The notes below the pieces were generated by a model, which saw only the letters and a list, made by a program, of their open reading frames with translations, was not told the DNA's origin and made no database searches. A DNA stretch of 64,000 nt from Vondammii sp040505895 (GTDB taxonomy: Bacteria > Pseudomonadota > Gammaproteobacteria > Chromatiales > Chromatiaceae): positions 124,001 through 188,000 of the forward strand of contig JBEVXU010000001.1 of the NCBI GenBank assembly GCA_040505895.1, in the 5' to 3' direction. Made by a program: the position numbers and the translations under genes. The first letter of the stretch is position 1, and every line of letters starts with the position of its first letter. Below, piece by piece: positions 9,093-16,635 of this stretch.

Positions 9093-9656
9093 ATGAACAA
9101 CAGCATCGACCTCACCAACCATCTGCTTATCGCTATGCCCGGCCTGAATGATGAGAATTTCCGTCACACGGTCACTTATGTCTGTGAACACGATAACCAG
9201 GGTGCCATGGGAATCATCATTAACCGCCCGTCAGGACTACGTCTCGGTGACATCCTCGATCAACTCGATATCTCTGCCGACAGCGCCCAAAACATAGACC
9301 AGATCATATACACCGGTGGGCCGGTACAGAACGAGCGGGGTTTTGTACTGCACACAAACGACAGTAAGTGGGACTCAACCCTGCCGATCACTGCAGCCAC
9401 CAGTATCACTACATCGCGTGATATTCTGGAGGCAATAGCTCACGGACAAGGGCCGGAGAAAAGTCTCATATCGCTCGGCTATGCGGGCTGGGCGGAGGGT
9501 CAACTGGAAGAGGAGCTCAGGTCAAATAGCTGGCTCAATGGCCCCGCAGAAGAACAGATCATCTTTGACCTGCCCAGTGACCATCGCTGGCAGGCCGCCG
9601 CCCTCGCGCTGGGTGTCGATATCAACCTCCTCTCCGGTGACGCAGGTCACGCCTAG
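9093..9656 (+). CDS. yqgE: YqgE/AlgH family protein (UPF0301)
   Basis: 187 aa cytoplasmic protein of the YqgE/AlgH family, whose biochemical role is unsettled. Family motifs: NHLLIAMPGLNDENF near the start, GAMGIIINRPSG, and the C-terminal LALGVDINLLSGDAGHA. It is normally followed directly by ruvX. Here the TAG stop codon is created by the TA target dinucleotide plus the first base of a 164-bp palindromic element, so the element begins inside the stop codon without changing the protein. Confidence 0.93.
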   Translation: MNNSIDLTNHLLIAMPGLNDENFRHTVTYVCEHDNQGAMGIIINRPSGLRLGDILDQLDISADSAQNIDQIIYTGGPVQNERGFVLHTNDSKWDSTLPITAATSITTSRDILEAIAHGQGPEKSLISLGYAGWAEGQLEEELRSNSWLNGPAEEQIIFDLPSDHRWQAAALALGVDINLLSGDAGHA

Positions 9657-9817
9657 GGAACCTCTGAATAAGTCATGATTGCTTTACGCTGGCTAAAACC
9701 GCCCCAATTTGCTCCGAAGATCGCAGCAATAGAGTGGCTATTACCGCTCACTTCTAAACAAATTGGAGCAATTTTATCTCAGCCTAAATCGAACCAGACT
9801 TATTCAGAGGCTCCCTA
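9654..9817. repeat. MITE-like element, family A copy 1, inserted between yqgE and ruvX
   Basis: Terminal inverted repeats GGGAACCTCTGAATAAGTC (left) and GACTTATTCAGAGGCTCCC (right), one mismatch, flanked on both sides by TA, the expected duplication of a TA-targeting (Tc1/mariner or IS630-type) element. No coding capacity. It fills exactly the space between the yqgE stop and the ruvX GTG start. Internal sequence differs from copies at 12552 and 32627, although the ends are shared. Confidence 0.8.
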
Positions 9818-10216
9818 GTGAGTTGTCTACTGGGATTCGACTACGGCACAGCCAAGATCGGCATCGCCGTAGGCCAAACAGTGACGGCATCGGCAACCCC
9901 ATTAACCACCCTACGGGCAGTCAATCAGAAGCCCGACTGGGAAGCCATCAGCCGGTTGATTGAAGAGTGGAAGCCGCGGGCACTGGTGGTAGGGCTGCCA
10001 CTGGATTTGGATGACAGCGATGCCCAGGTAGCCGACAAAGCACGCCGCTTTGCCCGCCAGCTTGAAGGGCGCTACCGGCTGCCGGTACATATGGCTGATG
10101 AACGTCTCACCTCGATGGAAGCACGACGACACTTCGGCAAACCACCAAAGAACAGAGATGAACTGGATGCCGTGGCGGCTAAACTGATACTGGAAACCTG
10201 GCTGAGGAGACCATGA
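9818..10216 (+). CDS. ruvX: Holliday junction resolvase-like protein RuvX (YqgF), 16S rRNA 5'-end maturation
   Basis: 132 aa RNase H-fold protein implicated in pre-16S rRNA processing. Motifs: LLGFDYGTAKIGIAVG with the catalytic Asp, VVGLPL, DERLTSMEA and the C-terminal DAVAAKLILETWL. GTG start; the only Shine-Dalgarno-like sequence (AGAGG, 7 bp upstream) belongs to the terminal repeat of the inserted element, so translation initiation now depends on element sequence or on reduced coupling to yqgE. The stop overlaps the following remnant by ATGA. Confidence 0.93.
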   Translation: MSCLLGFDYGTAKIGIAVGQTVTASATPLTTLRAVNQKPDWEAISRLIEEWKPRALVVGLPLDLDDSDAQVADKARRFARQLEGRYRLPVHMADERLTSMEARRHFGKPPKNRDELDAVAAKLILETWLRRP

Positions 10217-10314
10217 CCAGCACCAACACCCCTTTCCTCGGCTGGGAGTTTACCGGCCGGGTGACCCACACCCTGTTTGAAGGCAATATCGTCTATAAGC
10301 GAGACAACAACTGA
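10213..10314 (+). pseudogene. C-terminal remnant of dihydroorotase (pyrC)
   Basis: A 33-codon frame, ATG to TGA, overlapping ruvX by 4 nt and the next gene by 1 nt. It contains NTPFLGWEFTGRVTHTLFEG, which matches the conserved C-terminal end of bacterial dihydroorotases (NTPF.GWE..G.V..T...G..V). In Pseudomonas-like genomes ruvX is followed by pyrR-pyrB-pyrC, so this looks like the scar of a deletion that removed pyrR, pyrB and almost all of pyrC while preserving frame and stop/start overlaps. It cannot be an enzyme. Confidence 0.75.
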
Positions 10315-11204
10315 TGAGTACTGACAAGAGCCACCGCGATACTATTTTCCTGGAAGATGCAGAGATCCTCTCCCATGACGCCTTTGACGGCGAACAACAT
10401 ATCCTCAGACTGCAGGCACCTGAGTGTGCATCATCGGCCAAACCGGGAAGCTTCGTCCACGTTCAGTGCACCCCCAGCAGACCATTGCGGCGGCCAATTT
10501 CGATCATGCGCGTCTCCCCCTCATCCGGCTGGGTGGAACTTCTTTATAAGGCTGTTGGAGAAGGAACCCGCTTGTTGTCGGAGCGAAAACAGGGAGAGAT
10601 AATCAGTATTATGGGGCCTATTGGCACACCGTTTCTGGTGCACCAAGAACGTAGCCGTCCTCTGCTGATCGGTGGCGGTGTCGGTATGCCGCCTATGATT
10701 TTCCTCGCCGAGGCACTGGCCGACAACCCGACATACCGGCCGATGGCAATTCTTGGCTCCGAAGTGCCATTCCCCTTCCAAGCGACAACTTCAGAGATCC
10801 CGGTGCCCGGTATCGCCGGCAATGTCTCAGCCGCAATGCCGCTGCTGGATGGATGGGGCATTCCCAGTCGCCTGGCCAGCCTCCAGGGCTTTGATCACTG
10901 CCATCAAGGCTATGTCACCGACCTGGCCCGCCTCTGGCTGGATACCCTGGACCCAGAGAGTCTGCAGCAGGTAGAGATATTCTCCTGCGGTCCCCATCCA
11001 ATGCTGGAAGCGGTAGCCGCCCTGGCGGCGGAATATGACGTTCCCTGTCAAGTCTCTCTGGAAGAGTTCATGGCCTGCGGGGTGGGCGGCTGTGCCGGCT
11101 GCGTCATTGAGGTGGATACGCCCGCCGGCACGGCAATGAAACGGGTCTGCGTTGATGGTCCGGTGTTTGACGCTACTACGGTATTTCCCAGCAGCGCCGC
11201 CTGA
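10314..11204 (+). CDS. pyrK: PyrK-like dihydroorotate dehydrogenase electron-transfer flavoprotein
   Basis: 296 aa. Ferredoxin-reductase-like FAD domain first (RRPISIM is the FAD-binding RxYS-type motif), then an NAD-binding domain with LLIGGGVGMPPMIFLAEAL and EIFSCGPHPMLEAVA, and a C-terminal 2Fe-2S site with Cys in ACGVGGCAGCVIEV and RVCVDGPVF. This is the PyrK architecture, which passes electrons from dihydroorotate dehydrogenase PyrD-B to NAD or quinone. No pyrD is adjacent, so a different electron partner is possible. It starts 1 nt inside the dihydroorotase remnant, consistent with former membership of a pyrimidine operon. Confidence 0.8.
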   Translation: MSTDKSHRDTIFLEDAEILSHDAFDGEQHILRLQAPECASSAKPGSFVHVQCTPSRPLRRPISIMRVSPSSGWVELLYKAVGEGTRLLSERKQGEIISIMGPIGTPFLVHQERSRPLLIGGGVGMPPMIFLAEALADNPTYRPMAILGSEVPFPFQATTSEIPVPGIAGNVSAAMPLLDGWGIPSRLASLQGFDHCHQGYVTDLARLWLDTLDPESLQQVEIFSCGPHPMLEAVAALAAEYDVPCQVSLEEFMACGVGGCAGCVIEVDTPAGTAMKRVCVDGPVFDATTVFPSSAA

Positions 11205-11264
11205 ATTTCAGCCCAAGGACCAACCTCGGGAACATGATAGCCGTGTTCCCGGGAGGCGAAGAGC

Positions 11265-11338
11265 CTGTCGAATTTAACGCCATTTGGCTGCAAATCCGCT
11301 CCTGCGGATTAGTCGCTTCAAACGGTTAAACCCGACAG
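11265..11338. repeat. Imperfect palindrome between convergent pyrK and pilU
   Basis: Outer arms CTGTCGAATTTAAC and GTTAAACCCGACAG pair with 12 of 14 matches; inside is a perfect hairpin AATCCGC-tcct-GCGGATT. A second hairpin, GGGAACA/TGTTCCC, lies just before at 11228-11250. There is no T-run, so it may be a REP-type sequence acting as a bidirectional 3'-end barrier rather than a classical terminator. Confidence 0.5.
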
Positions 11339-11342
11339 ACTA

Positions 11343-12473
11343 CTAGAACTCCTCTGGATCGATGAAAGAAGCCGCCTCCAGGCGGGCCGTAAAGCGTTCC
11401 TCATCACCCCCGCCAAGCTTAATCATCAACCGCACCTCATTAGCAGAATCTGCATGTAATACGGCATCGTCGTAAGTAATCTCGCCCTCCTTGTAGAGAT
11501 TGTAAAGTGACTGATCGAAAGTCATCATCCCCTGCTCGGTTGAGCGCTTCATCAAATCCTTGAGCTTATGTACCTTACCCTTACGAATAAGGTCAGAGGC
11601 CAAAGGCGTATTGATCATCACCTCCACTGCCGGTCGCCTGCTCTTGCCATCAGGTCGCCGGATCAGCTGCTGGGCAACGATCGCGCGCAGATTGAGAGAG
11701 AGATCCATAAACACCTGGTCCCGCCGGTCTTCAGGGAAGAAATTGATAATACGATCTAGCGCCTGGTTGGCATTATTCGCATGAAGAGTTGAAAGACAGA
11801 GATGCCCCGTCTCTGCAAAGGTGATCGCATTGGCCATAGTTTCACGGGAGCGGATCTCACCAATAAGAATGACATCTGGGGCCTGACGCATAGTATTTTT
11901 CAGTGCAATGTCATAAGACTCGGTATCTATGCCCACCTCTCGCTGCGTAACGATACAACCCTGATGGGAGTGAACATACTCAATCGGATCTTCGATGGTT
12001 ATGATATGACCACTGCTGTTACGATTACGATACCCCAACAGTGCGGCCAGCGAAGTGGATTTACCAGTACCTGTGGCGCCGACAAAGATCACCAGGCCGC
12101 GCTTGCCCATGGCAAGGTCTTTCAACACCGGAGGTAACAGCAGCTCCTCAATGGAGGGAATACGGGTCTCAATACGCCGCAGCACCATACCCACCGAATC
12201 ACGCTGAAAGAAAGCACTGACACGAAACCGCCCCACCCCCTTCCGCGAGATAGCGAAATTGCACTCTTTGGTCTGGGTAAACTCCTCCCGCTGAGCAGGA
12301 GTCATCAAACCCAATACCAGCTCCCTCGCCTGATCATCTGTAATAACCTCTTTGGCAACCGGCATGATGCGCCCATTGATCTTGATACTGGGAGGTATCC
12401 CAACGGTTATAAAAACATCTGACGCCTTCTTCTGAACCATCAGATTCAGGATTGCGTTGAAATCCACGCTCAT
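11343..12473 (-). CDS. pilU: Type IV pilus retraction ATPase PilU
   Basis: 376 aa from the ATG at 12473 (MSVDFNAILNLMVQKKASDV), the expected PilU N-terminus; the open frame continues upstream through a repeat element and is rejected as coding. Walker A is GATGTGKST, the Asp box is HIITIEDPIEYVHS, the Walker B region is VILIGEIRSRETM and the His box GHLCLSTLHANN. PilU is the accessory retraction motor that works together with PilT. It lies downstream of pilT in the same direction, about 200 bp away, with a MITE between. Confidence 0.95.
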   Translation of the reverse strand: MSVDFNAILNLMVQKKASDVFITVGIPPSIKINGRIMPVAKEVITDDQARELVLGLMTPAQREEFTQTKECNFAISRKGVGRFRVSAFFQRDSVGMVLRRIETRIPSIEELLLPPVLKDLAMGKRGLVIFVGATGTGKSTSLAALLGYRNRNSSGHIITIEDPIEYVHSHQGCIVTQREVGIDTESYDIALKNTMRQAPDVILIGEIRSRETMANAITFAETGHLCLSTLHANNANQALDRIINFFPEDRRDQVFMDLSLNLRAIVAQQLIRRPDGKSRRPAVEVMINTPLASDLIRKGKVHKLKDLMKRSTEQGMMTFDQSLYNLYKEGEITYDDAVLHADSANEVRLMIKLGGGDEERFTARLEAASFIDPEEF

Positions 12474-12551
12474 TTCTATAATTCCATTAAATAGTAATCG
12501 GTATACCCTAAATAACTTTACCAAACCGCCCTTAGATATTTGGAGCGGTGC

Positions 12552-12663
12552 TAGGGAACCTCTGAATAGGTCTGGCCGAATGGTATTCAGCGTAGCTGAG
12601 TACCTTCGATCAATTTCTCCTGAGTCCAAGGCAATCGGTCATGACTTGTTCAGAGGCTCCCTT
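12552..12663. repeat. MITE-like element, family A copy 2, between pilT and pilU
   Basis: Ends GGGAACCTCTGAATAGGTC and GACTTGTTCAGAGGCTCCC are inverted repeats of each other and match the family A ends at 9654. Left TA present; the right flank reads TT, so the duplication has decayed. Shares GGCAATCGGTCATGACTTG with the copy at 32627. No gene inside. Confidence 0.75.
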
Positions 12664-12672
12664 GTTATCGGA

Positions 12673-13710
12673 TCAGACAAAAATATCCTTATTCATCGCC
12701 TTGGCACGAGCATCCAGGCGACTGACTACCCCCTTCTTGACCAACTCCTGAAGATGTTGATCCAGAGTCTGCATGGCGTTGGCCTGGCCGGTCTGGATAG
12801 CAGAGTACATCTGGGCAACTTTATCCTCACGAATCAGATTTCTAATCGCCGGGGTTCCCACCATAATCTCCCACGCCGCAGTCCGACCACCCCCCACCTT
12901 CTTCAACAGGGTCTGTGCGATTACCGAACGCAGTGATTCTGACAGCATTGATCGAACCATCGACTTCTCACCCGCCGGGAACACATCAATAATACGGTCA
13001 ATAGTCTTTGCAGCGGAGCTTGTATGCAGCGTACCAAACACCAAGTGACCCGTTTCTGCTGCGGTCAGTGCCAGGCGGATTGTCTCAAGGTCACGCAGCT
13101 CGCCCACCAGAATAATATCCGGATCTTCACGCAGGGCCGACCGCAAAGCCTCGGCGAAACCCAAAGTATCACGGTGAACTTCACGCTGATTGATCAAACA
13201 CTTCTTGCTGGTGTGAACGAACTCGATAGGATCCTCGATGGTAAGAATATGGGCATATTCATTATCATTTTTGTAATCCATCAGCGCCGCCAGAGTGGTG
13301 GATTTGCCGGAACCCGTCGGCCCGGTGACCAATACCAACCCCCTGGGTACATCGACAATATCCTTGAACGACTCAGGGCAGCCTAAATCATCCAGGGTAA
13401 GTACTTTTGACGGGATGGTGCGAAATACTGCAGAAGCACCTCGATCCTGATTAAAGGCATTGACACGGAAACGTGCCAGCCCTGGGATTTCGAAAGAGAA
13501 ATCGGTCTCAAGAAACTCCTCATAATCCTTCCGCTGCTTGTCGTTCATTATATCGTAGACAAGCCCATGCACCACCTTGTGGTCCAGCGCCGGTACGTTG
13601 ATCCTGCGAATATCACCATCGACACGGATCATCGGTGGTAACCCAGACGAAAGGTGTAAATCTGAAGCATCGTGCTTAACACTGAAAGCAAGCAGCTCAG
13701 CAATATCCAT
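12673..13710 (-). CDS. pilT: Type IV pilus retraction ATPase PilT
   Basis: 345 aa hexameric ATPase that depolymerises pili. Start chosen at the ATG at 13710 (MDIAELLAFSVKHDASDLHL), preceded by GGGGGA at about 9 bp and matching the canonical PilT N-terminus; an ATG three codons upstream has no room for a binding site. Walker A GPTGSGKST, Asp box HILTIEDPIEFVH, Walker B region ILVGELRDLET, His box GHLVFGTLHTSSAAKTIDR, and the AIRNLIRE motif needed for retraction. Transcribed towards pilU and divergent from yggS. Confidence 0.97.
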   Translation of the reverse strand: MDIAELLAFSVKHDASDLHLSSGLPPMIRVDGDIRRINVPALDHKVVHGLVYDIMNDKQRKDYEEFLETDFSFEIPGLARFRVNAFNQDRGASAVFRTIPSKVLTLDDLGCPESFKDIVDVPRGLVLVTGPTGSGKSTTLAALMDYKNDNEYAHILTIEDPIEFVHTSKKCLINQREVHRDTLGFAEALRSALREDPDIILVGELRDLETIRLALTAAETGHLVFGTLHTSSAAKTIDRIIDVFPAGEKSMVRSMLSESLRSVIAQTLLKKVGGGRTAAWEIMVGTPAIRNLIREDKVAQMYSAIQTGQANAMQTLDQHLQELVKKGVVSRLDARAKAMNKDIFV

Positions 13711-14075
13711 ACGAGCCATCCCCCACTGTATCTAAATTTAATATTGAGACCTTCTCTCCTAAGGCGACCATCGCACCCACTACAAGGCACCCGGCACTAT
13801 TTAAGAGAGGGTCAGGCATTATGCTATCTTTTCCATTCTGGATTGTAATCGTAACAGGAATGAGGTGATTTTTGACCATCGTATGCCAAGAATCTGGAAT
13901 CAGGCCACATAATGCAAGCACAAACCCAACCGCTGACAATCCGAAATCATCCACCGCCAGAAAGTAACCAACACTTTGAAAAGACAATTGTCCCACTTTT
14001 CCTCTAGAATCAGACTTTCTGAAACCATAAGTTATAACACCAGCCCTATTATTATAGACAACCCTGAAAGAGACG
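13711..14075. other. Divergent pilT / yggS intergenic region
   Basis: About 365 bp, the likely site of both promoters. AT-rich stretches near 13735 and 14020-14050, but no promoter pair I would assign with confidence, no repeat of the families seen elsewhere, and no convincing small gene. Confidence 0.35.
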
Positions 14076-14798
14076 ATGAATAATCCGATCCACGAGCGCC
14101 TTCAACAGGTAAAAGAGCGCATTGCAGAGGCCGTAGCGCACTGTTCACGAGCAAAGAGCTCGATACAGCTCCTGGCTGTCAGTAAAACCCGACCAGCTGA
14201 GGATATACTGGAGGCATTTGCCACGGGACAGCTCTGTTTTGGCGAGAGCTACCTTCAGGAAGCACTGGAGAAGATCGAACAGCTATCAGGGAAAGGCATC
14301 GAATGGCACTTTATTGGTAGGATACAGAGCAACAAAAGCCGTGCCATTGCTGAAAATTTTGACTGGGTCCACAGCGTTGGTTCCATAAAACACGCCCAGC
14401 GCTTAAACGATCAGCGACCAGCCCATCTGGCACCACTGAATGTCTGCCTGCAGATCAACATCGATGATGAAGAGAGCAAAGCAGGTACCTCTGAAGCCGA
14501 GGCGGCGGAGTTGGTTACCAAAATCCATAAATTGCCCAGGCTGCGGTTGCGTGGACTGATGACGCTTCCCGCCCCCAGTGAAGGAATCGAACTGCAACGC
14601 CGTCCATTCAGAGCACTACGCCTGATGCGTGATAGGCTGGCAACCTCAAACTCGCCCCTGGAAACCCTCTCCATGGGCATGTCATCGGACCTGGAGGCGG
14701 CAATTGCAGAGGGTGCAACCATAGTCAGAGTAGGCACCGACATCTTCGGCCCACGCACACCACTGAAAAACAGCAACCATGAGGTAGAAAAAACTTGA
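14076..14798 (+). CDS. yggS: PLP homeostasis protein YggS/PLPBP
   Basis: 240 aa fold-type III PLP-binding protein without known enzymatic activity, involved in vitamin B6 and amino/keto-acid homeostasis. The PLP lysine is in LLAVSKTRP; other family motifs are FGESYLQEALEKIE, WHFIGRIQSNKSR, LRGLMTLP, LSMGMSSDLEAAI and the phosphate-binding end VRVGTDIFG. First gene of a yggS-proC-yggT-yggU run, an order conserved widely in Gammaproteobacteria. Confidence 0.96.
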   Translation: MNNPIHERLQQVKERIAEAVAHCSRAKSSIQLLAVSKTRPAEDILEAFATGQLCFGESYLQEALEKIEQLSGKGIEWHFIGRIQSNKSRAIAENFDWVHSVGSIKHAQRLNDQRPAHLAPLNVCLQINIDDEESKAGTSEAEAAELVTKIHKLPRLRLRGLMTLPAPSEGIELQRRPFRALRLMRDRLATSNSPLETLSMGMSSDLEAAIAEGATIVRVGTDIFGPRTPLKNSNHEVEKT

Positions 14799-14824
14799 AC
14801 CACAACACCGCTAGAATTCCCGAC

Positions 14825-15652
14825 ATGTCCAGCAAAACCATCGCCTTCATAGGTGGCGGCAATATGTCCGCCAGCCTGATTGGGGGACTCATAGCCGACG
14901 GCTATAAAGCGAAGCGAATTATTGCCAGCGACCCGGATGGAGAGAAGCTGGCCGGACTCGCCGCCCGTTTCGGTATCGTTGCCGCCCCAGGCAATAATGA
15001 CGCCGTCAGCAGAGCGGACATAGTGGTATTGGCGGTAAAGCCACAGATGATGAAAGAGGTGGTCCAGGGCCTCGCAAAAGCGGCCCAGACCAGCCGCCCC
15101 CTGGTTGTTTCAATAGCGGCAGGAGTACGTGAAAAAGAGCTCGACCGCTGGCTCGGTGGAGGAGTGGCATTGGTCCGTACTATGCCCAATACCCCGGCGA
15201 TGCTGCAGGCTGGGGCCACGGTACTCCATGCCGCCCCCGGCGTCACCGATGAGCAGAAAAATCTGGCGGAATCGATACTACGTGCCGTCGGCCTCACCTG
15301 CTGGGTAGACAGCGAGGAGAAAATGGACGCAGTGACTGCACTTTCAGGCAGCGGGCCCGCCTACTTTTTTTTGGTCATGGAGGCGATGGAAGCGGCCGGA
15401 AAAGCGATGGGATTACCGGCTGAGGCAACGCGCCTATTGACCCTGCAGACGGCTCTCGGTGCCGCCCGCATGGCAATCGAGAGTAATGATGGCCCGGCAA
15501 TTCTGAGGCAACAGGTTACCTCCCCCGGTGGAACCACCGAACGAGCCCTCTCCATCCTTGAGGAGGGATCGCTGCGAGAGCTGTTCGGTAAGGCACTGCA
15601 GGGCGCACGGGAGCGCTCGATTGAACTCTCCCGGATGCTGGAGGAGAAATAA
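14825..15652 (+). CDS. proC: Pyrroline-5-carboxylate reductase
   Basis: 275 aa NAD(P)H-dependent enzyme for the last step of proline synthesis. Rossmann motif FIGGGNMSASLIGG at the N-terminus, VVLAVKPQ, VRTMPNTPA, the dimer/substrate segment ALSGSGPAYFF and VTSPGGTTERAL. The ATG at 14825 gives the usual length; the frame is open ten codons upstream through a TTG inside the end of yggS. The TAA stop overlaps the ATG of yggT (TAATG), implying translational coupling. Confidence 0.97.
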   Translation: MSSKTIAFIGGGNMSASLIGGLIADGYKAKRIIASDPDGEKLAGLAARFGIVAAPGNNDAVSRADIVVLAVKPQMMKEVVQGLAKAAQTSRPLVVSIAAGVREKELDRWLGGGVALVRTMPNTPAMLQAGATVLHAAPGVTDEQKNLAESILRAVGLTCWVDSEEKMDAVTALSGSGPAYFFLVMEAMEAAGKAMGLPAEATRLLTLQTALGAARMAIESNDGPAILRQQVTSPGGTTERALSILEEGSLRELFGKALQGARERSIELSRMLEEK

Positions 15653-16218
15653 TGGACAGCAACTACGCCACGGCCCCCTTGATTTTTCTTATTGAGGTGA
15701 TGTTCGGTGCCTATACCATGGTGGTGCTACTGCGCTTTGTGCTGCAGCGGGTACGAGCCGATTTTTATAATCCGATCTCACAGTTCGTAGTCAAGGTCAC
15801 CTCCCCGATACTGGTACCGATGCGGCGGGTAATTCCCAGCATCGGCGGCGTAGATACCGCTTCTTTGATACTGATGTGGCTATTGAAAACGGTTGAGCTG
15901 GTATTGATCCTGTTGCTAAAGGGTTACGGTCTGCAGATAGCGGCCGCTCTTATCCACAGCATCCCGGCACTGGTGGAGCTGAGCATCAACCTCTTTCTCT
16001 TCGCCATCTTCATCCAGGTCATTCTCAGCTGGGTCAGTCCCGGCGGCTACAACCCTGCAATCGGCCTGATATACAGTATTACCGATCCCCTGCTGCGACC
16101 GGCACGCAGGATAATTCCCCCTATTGGTGGACTCGACCTCTCTCCCATGGTGGTAATGATCGGCTTGGTGCTGCTGAAAATGTTGTTGATACCCCTACTC
16201 TCTCCCTCCGGTCTCTGA
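15652..16218 (+). CDS. yggT: YggT family membrane protein
   Basis: 188 aa integral membrane protein built of two homologous YGGT halves, each with two membrane helices and the repeated motif F.NPISQFV...TSPIL.P.RR.IP.IGG (about residues 35-65) and again NPAIGLIYSITDPLLRPARRIIPPIGGLD (split over about residues 130-160). Function is not established; homologues are linked to osmotic tolerance and to cell division/chloroplast division relatives. Overlaps proC by 1 nt and precedes yggU. Confidence 0.92.
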   Translation: MDSNYATAPLIFLIEVMFGAYTMVVLLRFVLQRVRADFYNPISQFVVKVTSPILVPMRRVIPSIGGVDTASLILMWLLKTVELVLILLLKGYGLQIAAALIHSIPALVELSINLFLFAIFIQVILSWVSPGGYNPAIGLIYSITDPLLRPARRIIPPIGGLDLSPMVVMIGLVLLKMLLIPLLSPSGL

Positions 16219-16243
16219 TCATGACTAGCCCGGGGACCCTCTA

Positions 16244-16546
16244 ATGCCCGGCTGGTATCGCTGGGAGGGGACGGACCTGCTGCTACAGCTCCGAGTACAA
16301 CCCCGGGCCGGCAAGGATCAGCTGGTCGCCCCCCATGGTGATCAATATAAAGTACGCATTACCGCCCCACCGGTTGACGGAAAGGCAAATGCCCACCTTG
16401 TCCGCTTTCTGGCCAAGAGCTTTGGCGTTGGACGTGCCGATGTTACCCTCGTAAACGGTGGAAGCAACAGAAACAAATGCTTTCGCATCCACTCGCCGCA
16501 CCGGTTGCCGATAGCGATAGACCGGGCAAACAGCATGGATTTGTGA
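16244..16546 (+). CDS. yggU: DUF167 family protein YggU
   Basis: 100 aa. Shows the DUF167 signature: VQPRAGKDQLVAPHGDQYKV, ITAPPVDGKANAHLVRFLAK and a C-terminal basic segment (GGSNRNKCFRIHSP). Small alpha/beta cytoplasmic protein of unknown role, almost always downstream of yggT as here. Confidence 0.9.
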   Translation: MPGWYRWEGTDLLLQLRVQPRAGKDQLVAPHGDQYKVRITAPPVDGKANAHLVRFLAKSFGVGRADVTLVNGGSNRNKCFRIHSPHRLPIAIDRANSMDL

Positions 16547-16635
16547 ACCATTACAAGACAGTAGAGAATGTTTTGTCTATACTCCGTTCAGTTACGACGT
16601 TAATTCTCTAAAAGAGCAGAAAAAAGGATCTCGCC

